64,000 nt of DNA from assembly GCF_002210105.1 (NCBI RefSeq), contig NZ_AQQU01000001.1:1028501-1092500 (forward strand), written 5' to 3'. Within the stretch, counting starts at the first letter, position 1. Each line of letters starts with the position of its first letter. The stretch is from Oceanicola sp. 22II-s10i. GTDB taxonomy: Bacteria > Pseudomonadota > Alphaproteobacteria > Rhodobacterales > Rhodobacteraceae. Below are positions 1 through 8,969 of the stretch, in pieces. Made by a program: the position numbers and the translations under genes. Under the pieces are notes generated by a model. That model saw only the letters and a program-made list of their open reading frames with translations, did no database searches and was not told the DNA's origin.

Positions 1-1120
1 CGATGGCCGAGATCACGGTCATCATCGCCAGCATGTCCGCCCGCGCCGTCTCGGGGCTGGCCAGCGCCCCCGCAAGGCCGGTGATCGCCGCGCCCGCGCC
101 GACCGTCATTGCCCCCGACAGCCCCGCAGCGCCACCCGCGCGTCCCGGAGCGGCGGCCAGCAGCGAGGCGTTGGCCGAGGGGATCGTCAGGCCGTTGCCG
201 AAGCCGACCAGCAGCATCGGGGCGAAGAAGGTGATCGCGCCGGGCAGGCCGGTGATCAGCACCAGCGTCGACAGGGCGATCCCCACGCAGGTCGAGATGC
301 GGCCCATGACCATCAGCACCTCGGGTGCTCGTCTGGCGCGGCTGACGATCCAGTTGCCGATGGCGAAGCCGATGGTGATGGAGCCGATCAGCACCCCGAG
401 TTCGGCGCCGTTCAGCCCGTAGGCATTGGTCGCGGCCAGGGGCGCGATCGACACGAAGGTGAAGAACCCGCCGACCGAGAAGGCGACCGAGATCGTCGGC
501 GCCCAGAAGGCCGGCAATTTCAGCAGGCCGAGGGCGGGCAGGCGGGTGGCGGCATGGGCCCGCGTCTCGCCCATGTCGAGGTAGGCGAGGATCAGCAGGC
601 CGATCCCGATCGCCGTGTAGAGCATGAAGCCCGACCGCCAGCCGAACAGCGTGTCGAGCATCCCGCCGAAGACCGGCCCGACCATCGGCACGATCGCCAT
701 GGCCATGCCGATCTGCGCGATCCGCTTCGCCGCGCCGCTGTCGCCGAGGATGTCGCGGGTGACGGCGAGCGAGATGGCGTAGCCCGAGATCATCCCGGCC
801 TGCAGCATGCGGAAGATCAGGAACAGCGTCACGTTCGGCGCCAGCGTGCAGCCGATGGAGGCCAGCGTGAACAGCGACAGCACGAACAGCATCACCGGCC
901 GCCGACCCAGCCGGTCCGACAGCGGCCCGGCGATCAGCTGCACCACCGCCGTCATGGCGAGGTAGCCCGAGATCGACAGGCTGACGAGCGCATAGGAGGC
1001 GTCGAAGTCCTCGGCGATATGCGCCAGCGAGGGCAGCGACATGTTCAGCGTCAGAGGCGCTGCGCCCGACAGGAGAATCAGGGTGATCAGGCGGGGCGGT
1101 GTGGTGGCGGGTGTCAGCAT
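1..1120 (-). CDS. Multidrug efflux MFS transporter, Bcr/CflA type (3' end outside window)
   Basis: The visible part reads as a drug:H+ antiporter of the major facilitator superfamily, an inner-membrane exporter. Repeated hydrophobic helices run through the whole translation, and the loop between helices 2 and 3 carries the family signature GPLSDRLGRRP at about residues 55-65. The N-terminus (MLTPATTPPRLITLILL) leads straight into the first membrane segment. About 373 codons are present and the reading frame is open to the edge, so roughly the last one or two helices are missing. It lies downstream of rpmJ and its terminator on the same strand. Substrate cannot be told from sequence. Confidence 0.85.
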   Translation of the reverse strand, partial: MLTPATTPPRLITLILLSGAAPLTLNMSLPSLAHIAEDFDASYALVSLSISGYLAMTAVVQLIAGPLSDRLGRRPVMLFVLSLFTLASIGCTLAPNVTLFLIFRMLQAGMISGYAISLAVTRDILGDSGAAKRIAQIGMAMAIVPMVGPVFGGMLDTLFGWRSGFMLYTAIGIGLLILAYLDMGETRAHAATRLPALGLLKLPAFWAPTISVAFSVGGFFTFVSIAPLAATNAYGLNGAELGVLIGSITIGFAIGNWIVSRARRAPEVLMVMGRISTCVGIALSTLVLITGLPGAITFFAPMLLVGFGNGLTIPSANASLLAAAPGRAGGAAGLSGAMTVGAGAAITGLAGALASPETARADMLAMMTVISAI

Positions 1121-1133
1121 GTGGCCGGACACG

Positions 1134-1155
1134 AAAAGGCCGCCCGGAGGCGGCC
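1134..1155 (-). terminator. Rho-independent terminator of rpmJ
   Basis: On the minus strand a 7-bp GC stem (GGCCGCC / GGCGGCC) with a TCCG loop is followed by TTTTC. It begins 24 bp after the rpmJ stop codon and ends 14 bp before the MFS start, so it separates the two genes. Confidence 0.75.
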
Positions 1156-1178
1156 AATCGTGTGTCCTGCGAACGGTC

Positions 1179-1304
1179 TCAGCCCTGGCGGGCTTTGAAC
1201 CGACGCTGCGTCTTGTTGATCACGTAGACGCGGCCCTTGCGGCGCACCACGCGGCAGTCGCGATGCCGGTTCTTGAGCGAACGGAGCGAGTTGCGGACCT
1301 TCAT
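1179..1304 (-). CDS. rpmJ: 50S ribosomal protein L36, zinc-free type
   Basis: A 41-residue, very basic protein starting [17 protein letters not shown] and ending RRFKARQG, the L36 pattern. It is a structural protein of the large ribosomal subunit. The zinc-ribbon cysteines of classical L36 (C-x2-C...C...H) are not there; only one cysteine (C17) remains, so this is the metal-independent (YkgO-like, C-minus) form usual in alphaproteobacteria. The ATG follows AGGAG at a normal distance. It stands alone, between tRNA-Val upstream and its own terminator downstream. Confidence 0.95.
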   Translation of the reverse strand: MKVRNSLRSLKNRHRDCRVVRRKGRVYVINKTQRRFKARQG

Positions 1305-1386
1305 GGCCTTCTCCTCTTGTCGCGGCGCGGGGCGCCAGGGTTTCTCGGTTGGTGCCGCGGGTTGCCCCGAGGAACCGGTGAATTCA

Positions 1387-1461
<75 letters not shown>

Positions 1462-1618
1462 GTATGGCCTGCGTTTCACTATCCCGTGTGCACCCCGAAC
1501 AAAAGGGGCGCGGGAATGCTCCGCGCCGGTCCGCCGGTCTATAAAAGGAGTCGAAGGGAGGATCAAGGGCTTTTGGCTCCCCAAATTTTGGCGCTATTAT
1601 CAGGCTAACGGAGTTCTC

Positions 1619-2482
1619 ATGCAAAGCCTTCCATACCGCCTGCATACCCCCGACGCGCAGACCACCAGCGTCGTCTTCGCCTCGCCGCACAGCGGGCGGG
1701 ACTACCCGCGCGATTTCCTGCGGACCACGGTGCTGGACGATTTCACGATCCGCTCGTCGGAAGATGCCTTTGTCGACGAGCTTTTCGCGCCGGCCATCGA
1801 ATTCGGTGCGCCGATGCTGGCCGCGCGGGTGCCGCGCGCCTTTGTCGATCTGAACCGGTCCGCCGATGAACTGGACCCCGCGCTGGTCGAGGGCGTGCGC
1901 CGCGCCTCGCACAACCCGCGGATCACGTCGGGGCTGGGGGTGATTCCCCGCGTCGTGTCGAATGGCCGCGCGATCTATCGCGGCAAGATCACGCGGGCCG
2001 AGGCGCAGCACCGGATCGATTCGTGCTGGCGGCCCTATCACACCGCGTTGCAGGCGCTGCTGGACATCACCAACCGCACCTTCGGCGAGGCGATCCTGAT
2101 CGACTGCCATTCCATGCCGCACGAGGCGGTGGACTGCATTGCCCGCGCCGGGGCACGACGCCCCGACGTCGTCATCGGCGACCGCTTCGGCGCCTCGGCC
2201 GACAATGCCGTGGTGGACCGGATCGAGGCGGCCTTTGCCGGTGTCGGGCTGCACGTGATCCGAAACGCGCCCTTCGCGGGCGCCTTCGTCACCCAGCACT
2301 ACGGACGTCCCTCGCGGCGTCAGCACGCGATCCAGATCGAGATCGACCGCTCGATCTACATGAACGAACGGATGATCCGACCGAACTCCAACTTCGAGCC
2401 GTTCCGCAAGCTGCTGCGCACCGTCATCGCCGAGGTGACCGAGATCGGCCGCACCGGGGAATTGCCGCTGGCGGCGGAGTGA
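1619..2482 (+). CDS. N-formylglutamate amidohydrolase family protein
   Basis: A 287-residue protein of the FGase family (PF05013): the N-terminus has the metal-site pattern FASPHSGRDYP (about residues 20-30), followed by VDELF and a middle IDCHSMPHE (about 161-169). Family members hydrolyse N-formyl-L-glutamate to formate and glutamate, the last step of one histidine-degradation route (HutG). No hut genes are nearby, so the substrate here is uncertain. It ends immediately against the stop codon of the convergent DUF3237 gene (no spacer). Upstream 157 bp separate it from the divergent tRNA. Confidence 0.85.
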   Translation: MQSLPYRLHTPDAQTTSVVFASPHSGRDYPRDFLRTTVLDDFTIRSSEDAFVDELFAPAIEFGAPMLAARVPRAFVDLNRSADELDPALVEGVRRASHNPRITSGLGVIPRVVSNGRAIYRGKITRAEAQHRIDSCWRPYHTALQALLDITNRTFGEAILIDCHSMPHEAVDCIARAGARRPDVVIGDRFGASADNAVVDRIEAAFAGVGLHVIRNAPFAGAFVTQHYGRPSRRQHAIQIEIDRSIYMNERMIRPNSNFEPFRKLLRTVIAEVTEIGRTGELPLAAE

Positions 2483-2965
2483 TCAGATCCCGGTCCGCGC
2501 GAGGAAGGCGCGGATCACCACGGCCTGCCGTTTCGGCATCGCCGGTTGCAGGGTGCCGATGATGACCCTGCGGTTCAGCCAGTCCCAGACGCCCGTGGGC
2601 GCCGTCACCTGGACCCGCGACAGGGCATAGCGGCCCTCCGGTGCGGCGTCGTCGATGATGACCCGGTTGCGGATGGTCAGCAGCGTCCCGTCCGCAATCC
2701 GCATTTCGTAGAGCGCGTCCAGTTCGCGCCCGCCATCCGTGCGGTGCAGTTGCCGGTCGGCCCCGCCCGCCAGAACCGAGCCGGACAGGTCCGGATGCTC
2801 CGGCCCGCCGCGAAAGCTGCCGCCGGTGATCGGCACGATGACCCGGTGACCGTGCGGGCCCTGTCCGATGTCCTCGCGCGGGGCGATGTCGATCAGCGCC
2901 TCCCATAGCAGCGAGGTCGAGATGGTGGGCAGGGGCAGCCCGGCGAGTATCGTGTCGGTTTCCAT
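2483..2965 (-). CDS. DUF3237 domain-containing protein
   Basis: A 160-residue cytosolic protein matching the DUF3237 (PF11578) layout: short N-terminal strands, ITGGSFRGGPEHPDLSG at about 46-62, a central RTDGGRELDALYEMRIADG, and a C-terminal VWDWLNRRVIIG. The biochemical role of the family is not known; a small beta-barrel fold is expected. The ATG at 2965 was chosen because it lies 7 bp beyond the dinB stop and removes an in-frame extension that only mirrors dinB. It is probably co-transcribed with dinB. Confidence 0.7.
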   Translation of the reverse strand: METDTILAGLPLPTISTSLLWEALIDIAPREDIGQGPHGHRVIVPITGGSFRGGPEHPDLSGSVLAGGADRQLHRTDGGRELDALYEMRIADGTLLTIRNRVIIDDAAPEGRYALSRVQVTAPTGVWDWLNRRVIIGTLQPAMPKRQAVVIRAFLARTGI

Positions 2966-2972
2966 GAAGTCC

Positions 2973-4226
2973 TCAGCGCAGGGCACGGCCCTTGATGATG
3001 GCGTCGCTGCCGAACCGCGTGCGAATCGCGTCGGCGGCGCGTTCGGCCTTGCCGCGGCGGGCGGCATCGGGGTCCAGCAGGTCGCCCGAACGGTCGGCGT
3101 CCCCCTCGGGCACGAGGTCGGATATGCCGACGCCGATAAGGCGGAACGGCGCCTCTTTCGCGACCGGGTCATAGAGCGACCGGGCGCGGCGATAGATCGT
3201 GTCCGCCATCTGCGTCGGCTCGCGCAGCGAGATGCGGCGGGTCACGAGGCGGAAGTCGGCGCGCTTGAGTTTCAGCACCACGACGCGCCCGGCCAGTCCG
3301 CGCGCCTTTGCCCGGTCCGACACCTGTTCCGACAGCCGCCAGAGGTGGCCATCGAGGATATCGGCATCGCCGGTGTCCTCGAAGAACGTCGTTTCCTTGG
3401 AGATCGACTTGACCGGCGCGTTGGCCGACACGCGGCGGCGGTCCTGCCCGCGCGCGAGGTGCCATAGCCGGTCGCCCATCGACCCGAAGCGGGCCGTCAG
3501 GTCCGCGCGGTCCCAGCGAAGCAGGTCGGCGAAGGTCCGGATCCCGGCCTTGTCCAGCGCCGCCTGCGCCGCGCCGCCCACGCCCCAGATCAGCCGCACC
3601 GGCTTGTCGCGCAGGAAATCCGCCGTCTCAGCCTCGCCGATGACGGAGAACCCGTGCGGCTTGTCGAGGTCCGAGGCGACCTTGGCGAGGAACTTGTTGT
3701 GCGACAGCCCGATGGAGCCGGTCAGCCCCAGCTCCACCCGCATCCGCTTGACCAGCCGCGCCAGCATGTAGGCGGGCGGATGTCCGTGCAGCCGTGCCGT
3801 GCCGGTCAGGTCGATGAACGCCTCGTCCAGCGACAGCGGTTCGATGACCGGCGTCAGCTCCTCCATCATCGCGCGGATGGCCTTGGACGCCTCTACATAG
3901 GCCGCCATGCGCGGCTTCACGACGACCGCCTCGGGGCACAGCTTCAGCGCCTGGAACATCGGCATGGCCGAACGGACGCCGCGGATGCGGGCGATGTAGC
4001 AGGCGGTGGACACGACGCCGCGCCGCCCGCCGCCGACGATCAGCGGCTTGTCCCGCAGCTCTGGATTGTCGCGTTTCTCGACTGAGGCGTAGAAGGCATC
4101 GCAGTCCATATGCGCGATGGTGAGCGTGTTCAGTTCCGCATGGGCGATCACGCGGCGCGACCGGCAGGCGGGGCAGCGCGCGCCGGTCGGAAATTCGGTC
4201 AGGCAGTCGCGGCAGAGGGCGGGCAT
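2973..4226 (-). CDS. dinB: DNA polymerase IV with N-terminal zinc-finger-like extension
   Basis: A Y-family translesion DNA polymerase, 417 residues from this start. Palm motifs are complete: HMDCDAFYASVEKR (catalytic D41), GRRGVVSTACYIARIRGVR, and SLDEAFIDLTG (D134, E135). The thumb and little-finger regions follow, so it should be active. Unlike E. coli DinB it carries about 35 residues before the palm with paired cysteines C5-x2-C8 and C18-x2-C21, a probable zinc ribbon. An upstream in-frame ATG (4259) would add 11 residues; neither start has a clear ribosome-binding site. No GTTC-N7-GTTC LexA box is visible in the 47 bp before it, which are shared with the divergent Nudix gene. Confidence 0.93.
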   Translation of the reverse strand: MPALCRDCLTEFPTGARCPACRSRRVIAHAELNTLTIAHMDCDAFYASVEKRDNPELRDKPLIVGGGRRGVVSTACYIARIRGVRSAMPMFQALKLCPEAVVVKPRMAAYVEASKAIRAMMEELTPVIEPLSLDEAFIDLTGTARLHGHPPAYMLARLVKRMRVELGLTGSIGLSHNKFLAKVASDLDKPHGFSVIGEAETADFLRDKPVRLIWGVGGAAQAALDKAGIRTFADLLRWDRADLTARFGSMGDRLWHLARGQDRRRVSANAPVKSISKETTFFEDTGDADILDGHLWRLSEQVSDRAKARGLAGRVVVLKLKRADFRLVTRRISLREPTQMADTIYRRARSLYDPVAKEAPFRLIGVGISDLVPEGDADRSGDLLDPDAARRGKAERAADAIRTRFGSDAIIKGRALR

Positions 4227-4273
4227 GTGACGTGTCGCTGGCAAGCGTGGTCCGGGCATCCTACATCTGCCGC

Positions 4274-4720
4274 ATGGGATATGACAGGCCGTTCAAGGGC
4301 GCGAAGATCGCGCTGATCGTCGGCGGGCGGCTTCTGGTCGTCCGGCGCGACGTGGACAAGCCGATTCCGTGGCCCGGTTACCTCGACCTGCCCGGCGGCG
4401 GGCGCGAGAACGGCGAGAGCCCACTGGCCTGCGCCCTGCGCGAGGCGCGCGAGGAGATCGGGCTGGTGGTCAGCCCCGGCGACGTGTCCTGGCGGCGCTG
4501 GTATGATGGAGAGATCCCCGCGTGGTTCTTCCTGGCGCATCTGCATCCGGCGCGGGCCGGGGAGATCCGCTTCGGCAACGAAGGGCAGGGCTGGGACCTG
4601 GTCCGGCCCGCGGACTATCTGGCCGATGCGACGGCCGTGCCGCACTTCAGGTCGCGCCTGCGGGACGCGATGACCGGGACGGGGATGATGCGGGGCGAGG
4701 CCGACCGCCAGGTCGGATGA
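4274..4720 (+). CDS. Nudix hydrolase
   Basis: A 148-residue Nudix protein. The 23-residue Nudix box (G-x5-E-x7-REuxEExGu) is intact at about residues 42-64, with GGGRENGE followed by REAREEIGL. Such enzymes hydrolyse nucleoside diphosphates linked to another moiety; the exact substrate is not visible. An upstream GTG/ATG start would overlap the dinB 5' end, so MGYDRPFKG was preferred. It is divergent from dinB, and a dinB neighbour might suggest nucleotide-pool cleaning, but that is inference. Stops 4 bp from the convergent pyrF. Confidence 0.88.
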   Translation: MGYDRPFKGAKIALIVGGRLLVVRRDVDKPIPWPGYLDLPGGGRENGESPLACALREAREEIGLVVSPGDVSWRRWYDGEIPAWFFLAHLHPARAGEIRFGNEGQGWDLVRPADYLADATAVPHFRSRLRDAMTGTGMMRGEADRQVG

Positions 4721-4724
4721 GCGG

Positions 4725-5444
4725 TCAGGCGAAGCTGGTGTTGGACTGCCACGCCGTTTCGATTTCCGACTGGATCGCCTGCGCCGCCGCGCGCGGATCC
4801 TCGGCGCGCCAGACAGGGCGGCCGACCACGATGTGATCGGCGCCGTCGCGGATGGCGCTGCGGGGGGTGGCGACGCGCTTCTGGTCGTCGTCGGCGGAGG
4901 CCAGCGGGCGGATCCCCGGCGTGACGATAAGCTTGCCCTCGGCCTCGGGCAGGGCGCGGATCGCGGCGGCCTCGCGGGCGGAACAGATCACACCGTCCGC
5001 CCCGGCTTCGAAGGCGCGCACGGCGCGGGCGGTGACGATCTCGCGCACGTCGCCCGCCGTGATCAGCGCGTCGTCAAGGTCCGCGCGTTCCAGCGAGGTC
5101 AGGATGGTCACGGCGAGGATCTGCGTCACGCGCCCTGCCGCCCCGGCGCGGGCGGCTGCGACCACGTAGGGATCGCCGTGCACGGTCAGGAAGTCGAGAT
5201 CGAAGGCGGCCAGTCCGCGCACCGCGTTTTCCACCGTCTGGGGAATGTCGAAGAGCTTCATGTCGAGGAACACGCGCTTGCCGTGCTCCTGCTTCAGTTC
5301 GTTCGCCAGCGCCAGACCGCCGCCGGTCAGCATGCCCAGCCCGATCTTGTAGAACGTCGCCGCATCACCGATGCGCTGCGCCAGTTCCAGTCCCTGCAGG
5401 GCGTTCGGTACGTCGAGCGCCACGATCAGCTTGTCGCTTGCCAT
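4725..5444 (-). CDS. pyrF: Orotidine 5'-phosphate decarboxylase
   Basis: Catalyses OMP to UMP, the last step of de novo pyrimidine synthesis. The 239-residue TIM-barrel protein starts MASDKLIVALDVPN and has the active-site pattern FLDMKLFDIPQTVENA (D-x-K-x2-D-I) at about residues 55-72, and GADHIVVGRPV near the C-terminus. Two adjacent ATGs exist; the second (5444) has better spacing from GGGAG. It follows a small uncharacterised gene on the same strand (81 bp). Confidence 0.95.
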   Translation of the reverse strand: MASDKLIVALDVPNALQGLELAQRIGDAATFYKIGLGMLTGGGLALANELKQEHGKRVFLDMKLFDIPQTVENAVRGLAAFDLDFLTVHGDPYVVAAARAGAAGRVTQILAVTILTSLERADLDDALITAGDVREIVTARAVRAFEAGADGVICSAREAAAIRALPEAEGKLIVTPGIRPLASADDDQKRVATPRSAIRDGADHIVVGRPVWRAEDPRAAAQAIQSEIETAWQSNTSFA

Positions 5445-5525
5445 CATTCTCTCCCGCCGTGTCGCGCCCCGGATGAGCGATCGGGGCGCTGCGGTCAAGC
5501 CTTATGGCGGCGGGGCCGCGCCGTT

Positions 5526-5846
5526 TCAGGCGGCGCGGTGGTTCAGCAGGCGGTCCCAGAGCCCCACGGTCGCTTCGCGCACCGAGGGTGGCAGGACGAT
5601 CGGCATTGCCAGCGCGTCCTCTGCCAGGCGGGTCGAACGGATCGGCCCGAGCGCCTTTTCATGCTTGCGGCGCGCGCGCTCCAGCACGGCCTTGGAGATG
5701 TCCGAATACGCGCTGTCCAGCGGTGCCGGCATCGAGATGGGGTAGGTGTATGCCTGTTCCCCGTCGAAGAGGGTGACCGACGCCTCGAAACAACGCCGCG
5801 CCGGGTTGTAGGTGATCTGCGAGATCCGGGTTTTCTGAGTGGTCAT
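5526..5846 (-). CDS. Conserved hypothetical protein, about 106 aa
   Basis: I do not recognise a domain. The start MTTQKTRISQITYNP was chosen because GGAGG lies 5 nt ahead of this ATG; a longer in-frame form would run into the clpB promoter region. The protein has no signal peptide or membrane segment. The first half contains aromatic, beta-like segments (ARRCFEASVTLFDGEQAYTYPIS) and the second a basic helical stretch (AVLERARRKHEKAL). It lies between clpB (divergent) and pyrF (same strand, downstream) and could be co-transcribed with pyrF. Confidence 0.6.
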   Translation of the reverse strand: MTTQKTRISQITYNPARRCFEASVTLFDGEQAYTYPISMPAPLDSAYSDISKAVLERARRKHEKALGPIRSTRLAEDALAMPIVLPPSVREATVGLWDRLLNHRAA

Positions 5847-5951
5847 GGATGCCTCCGATAAAGCCATGCCAACTGTCCCTGCCCATTCGTTTCTTATTGG
5901 TGACCGAACGCACAGATGGTGCAAAATGTTCCCATGCGGGGTGCGCGGGCG

Positions 5952-5978
5952 CTTGAACGGTGGTCAACCGCCCCCCAT
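5952..5978 (+). promoter_or_regulatory. Sigma-32 (RpoH) heat-shock promoter of clpB
   Basis: CTTGAA at 5952-5957 and CCCCAT at 5973-5978 (in CCCCATTT) with a 15-nt spacer match the E. coli heat-shock consensus (CTTGAAA ... CCCCATnT). It lies 78 bp before the clpB ATG on the same strand, exactly where such a promoter is expected. Confidence 0.8.
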
Positions 5979-6056
5979 TTCAGCTTCAAGGTTCCGGTGC
6001 GGCACATGCCTGTTTCAGGGTGGTCGCCAGGGGACGCTTTGAAAAGGAGACGAACG

Positions 6057-8675
6057 ATGGACTTGAACAAGTTCACGGAGCGGTCGCGCGGCTTCATCCA
6101 GGCGGCACAGACGATCGCGATCCGGGACAGCCACCAGCGGCTGGCGCCCGAACACGTGCTCAAGGCACTGATGGATGACCCCGAAGGCATGGCGTCGAAC
6201 CTGATCCGCAAGGCGGGCGGGGATCCGAAACGCGTGACGCAAGCGCTGGACGTGGCGCTGAAAAAGATCCCGCAGGTGTCCGGCGACGCGGGCCAGATCT
6301 ACATGGACAACCAGACCGTCAAGGTCCTGAGCGAGGCCGAGAGCATCGCGCAGAAGGCCAAGGACAGCTTTGTCCCGGTCGAACGTCTGCTGACCGCGCT
6401 GGCGCTTGTCCGCAGCCCGGCCAAGGACGCGCTGGAAGCCGGCGACGTCACCGCGCAGAAGCTGAACGAGGCGATCAACGACGTCCGCAAGGGCCGGACC
6501 GCCGACAGCGCGAGCGCCGAGGACACCTTCGAGGCGCTGGAGAAATATGCCCGCGACCTGACCAAGGCCGCCGAAGAGGGCAAGATCGACCCGATCATCG
6601 GACGCGACGACGAGATTCGCCGCTCGATGCAGGTCCTGTCGCGCCGCACCAAGAACAACCCGGTCCTGATCGGTGAACCCGGCGTCGGCAAGACGGCGAT
6701 CGCCGAGGGCCTCGCGCTGCGCATCGTCAACGGCGACGTGCCGGAAAGCCTGAAGAACAAGCGTCTTCTGGCGCTCGACATGGGTGCGCTGATCGCCGGT
6801 GCGAAGTATCGCGGCGAGTTCGAGGAGCGGCTCAAGGCGATCCTGAAGGAGATCGAGACCGCCGCGGGCGAGATCATCCTGTTCATCGACGAGATGCACA
6901 CGCTCGTGGGGGCCGGGAAGACCGACGGCGCGATGGATGCGGCCAACCTGATCAAGCCGGCGCTGGCGCGGGGCGAGCTGCACTGCATCGGCGCGACCAC
7001 GCTCGATGAGTATCGCAAGTATGTCGAAAAGGACGCGGCGCTGGCGCGGCGCTTCCAGCCGGTCATGGTTGAGGAGCCGACGGTCGAGGACACGATCAGC
7101 ATCCTGCGGGGCATCAAGGAGAAGTATGAACTGCACCACGGCGTGCGGATCAGCGACTCCGCCCTTGTCGCCGCAGCGACGCTCTCGAACCGCTACATCA
7201 CCGACCGGTTCCTGCCGGACAAGGCGATCGACCTCGTCGACGAGGCCGCGTCCCGTCTGCGGATGGAGGTGGATTCCAAGCCCGAAGAGCTCGACCAGCT
7301 CGACCGGCAGATCCTCCAGCTCCAGATCGAGGGCGAGGCCCTGAAGAAGGAAGACGACGCCGCGTCGAAGGACCGACTGGAGCGGCTGGAAAAGGAACTG
7401 TCCGACCTGCAGGAGAAATCCGACAGCCTGACCGCCAAGTGGCAGGCCGAGCGGGACAAGCTGGCCTCGGCGCGCGAGCTTAAGGAACAGCTGGACCGCG
7501 CGCGGGCCGATCTGGAGATCGCCAAGCGGCAGGGTGATCTGGCGAAGGCCGGTGAGCTCTCCTACGGCGTGATCCCGCAACTGGAAAAGCAGCTTGGCGA
7601 GGCCGAGCAGCAGGAAGCCGAGGGCGTGATGGTCGAAGAGGCCGTCCGGCCGGAGCAGATCGCCGCCGTGGTCGAGCGCTGGACGGGCATCCCGACCACC
7701 AAGATGCTGGAAGGCGAGCGCGAGAAGCTGCTGCGTATGGAAGACGGCCTTCACAAGCGGGTCATCGGCCAAAACGCCGCCGTCACCGCCGTGGCGAACG
7801 CCGTCCGGCGGGCGCGTGCGGGGCTGAACGACGAGGGGCGGCCGCTTGGGTCGTTCCTGTTCCTCGGCCCGACCGGCGTCGGCAAGACCGAGCTTACCAA
7901 GGCCGTGGCCGAGTTCCTGTTCGACGACGACAGCGCGATGGTGCGGATCGACATGAGCGAGTTCATGGAGAAGCACTCCGTCGCCCGCCTGATCGGCGCG
8001 CCTCCGGGCTATGTCGGTTATGACGAAGGCGGTGTGCTGACCGAAGCCGTCCGGCGCCGGCCCTACCAGGTCGTGCTGTTCGACGAGGTCGAAAAGGCGC
8101 ATCCGGACGTGTTCAACGTGCTGCTGCAGGTCCTCGACGACGGCGTGCTGACCGATGGTCAGGGCCGGACCGTGGACTTCAAGCAGACGCTGATCGTGCT
8201 GACGTCGAACCTCGGCTCGCAGGCGCTGTCGCGGCTGCCCGAAGGTGCCGATGCCGGCGATGCGAAGCGCGACGTGATGGAAGCCGTCCGGGCCCACTTC
8301 CGGCCCGAGTTCCTGAACCGTCTGGACGAGATCGTGATCTTCGACCGTCTGGCGCGGAAGGACATGGACGGGATCGTCGACATCCAACTGGCGCGGCTGC
8401 AGAAGCGGCTGGCGGGTCGGAAGATCACGCTCACGCTCGACGAGGCCGCGCGCAAGTGGCTGGCGGACGAGGGCTACGATCCGGTGTTCGGGGCGCGTCC
8501 GCTCAAGCGGGTGATTCAGCGGGCGATCCAGGATCCGCTGGCCGAGCTGCTGCTGGCGGGCGACGTCAAGGATGGCGCGGTCGTTCCGGTCAGCGCCGGG
8601 GCGGACGGTCTGCTGATCGGCGACCGGGTTGGCAGCACCAACCGCGACAAGCCGCAGGACGCGACGGTGCACTGA
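6057..8675 (+). CDS. clpB: ATP-dependent disaggregase ClpB (Hsp100)
   Basis: A 872-residue hexameric AAA+ chaperone that threads aggregated proteins with DnaK help. Order of parts: N-terminal Clp repeats (1-150), first AAA+ module with Walker [10 protein letters not shown] at about 206, the long coiled-coil middle domain (about 410-525, rich in leucine and charged residues), second AAA+ module with GPTGVGKTE at about 604 and [11 protein letters not shown], and a C-terminal domain. The start [12 protein letters not shown] is set by GGAG 8 nt upstream. A heat-shock promoter lies upstream and a strong terminator downstream, so it is a single-gene unit. Confidence 0.98.
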   Translation: MDLNKFTERSRGFIQAAQTIAIRDSHQRLAPEHVLKALMDDPEGMASNLIRKAGGDPKRVTQALDVALKKIPQVSGDAGQIYMDNQTVKVLSEAESIAQKAKDSFVPVERLLTALALVRSPAKDALEAGDVTAQKLNEAINDVRKGRTADSASAEDTFEALEKYARDLTKAAEEGKIDPIIGRDDEIRRSMQVLSRRTKNNPVLIGEPGVGKTAIAEGLALRIVNGDVPESLKNKRLLALDMGALIAGAKYRGEFEERLKAILKEIETAAGEIILFIDEMHTLVGAGKTDGAMDAANLIKPALARGELHCIGATTLDEYRKYVEKDAALARRFQPVMVEEPTVEDTISILRGIKEKYELHHGVRISDSALVAAATLSNRYITDRFLPDKAIDLVDEAASRLRMEVDSKPEELDQLDRQILQLQIEGEALKKEDDAASKDRLERLEKELSDLQEKSDSLTAKWQAERDKLASARELKEQLDRARADLEIAKRQGDLAKAGELSYGVIPQLEKQLGEAEQQEAEGVMVEEAVRPEQIAAVVERWTGIPTTKMLEGEREKLLRMEDGLHKRVIGQNAAVTAVANAVRRARAGLNDEGRPLGSFLFLGPTGVGKTELTKAVAEFLFDDDSAMVRIDMSEFMEKHSVARLIGAPPGYVGYDEGGVLTEAVRRRPYQVVLFDEVEKAHPDVFNVLLQVLDDGVLTDGQGRTVDFKQTLIVLTSNLGSQALSRLPEGADAGDAKRDVMEAVRAHFRPEFLNRLDEIVIFDRLARKDMDGIVDIQLARLQKRLAGRKITLTLDEAARKWLADEGYDPVFGARPLKRVIQRAIQDPLAELLLAGDVKDGAVVPVSAGADGLLIGDRVGSTNRDKPQDATVH

Positions 8676-8701
8676 GCTTCCGCAAGGTGAAAGCAAAATC
8701 G

Positions 8702-8728
8702 AAACGGCCCCTTTGCGGGGCCGTTTTT
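8702..8728 (+). terminator. Rho-independent terminator of clpB
   Basis: A 10-bp perfect stem (AAACGGCCCC / GGGGCCGTTT) with a five-base loop and a run of T (TTTTT) starts 26 bp after the clpB stop. Confidence 0.92.
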
Positions 8729-8791
8729 CTGTCTGGAGTTGCAAGATGCTGTATGGGGCGGCACCATGACCGCATCATACAGGAGAACCGC

Positions 8792-8911
8792 ATGAAACTT
8801 GCCGCCCTCATCCTTTCCGCCCTGGCGCTTGCCGCCTGTGACATGGGCGATCCCAACCTGCGCGGAGCCGACCTTGGCGTCACGCAGGAGGCCACCGTCG
8901 CGACGGTCTGA
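8792..8911 (+). CDS. Small lipoprotein, 39 aa
   Basis: Starts MKLAALILSALALAAC, an uncharged hydrophobic signal ending in a lipobox (L-A-A-C16), so the mature form is a lipid-anchored peptide of only 24 residues (CDMGDPNLRGADLGVTQ onward). AGGAG stands 6 nt before the ATG. It is boxed in by the clpB terminator and a bidirectional terminator shared with irr, so it is an independent transcript. Entericidin-like tiny lipoproteins come to mind by size, but there is no sequence proof of that. Function unknown. Confidence 0.7.
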   Translation: MKLAALILSALALAACDMGDPNLRGADLGVTQEATVATV

Positions 8912-8917
8912 AACGCA

Positions 8918-8941
8918 AAACCCGGCCGCTGGGCCGGGTTT
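8918..8941. terminator. Bidirectional terminator between small lipoprotein gene and irr
   Basis: AAACCCGGCC and GGCCGGGTTT form a 10-bp stem with a GCTG loop. It sits 6 bp after the lipoprotein stop; read on the minus strand it lies 28 bp after the irr stop and is followed by one more T (TTTT in all). Confidence 0.75.
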
Positions 8942-8969
8942 GCAGAGCTTGGCCGCAACCTGCGCGGGG

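Noticed and set aside
4227..4273. LexA box at dinB
   Set aside because: No GTTC-N7-GTTC or its complement is present in the dinB-Nudix gap.
6015..8744. 909-codon open frame antisense to clpB
   Set aside because: Shadow of clpB codon bias; no start signal or recognisable domain.
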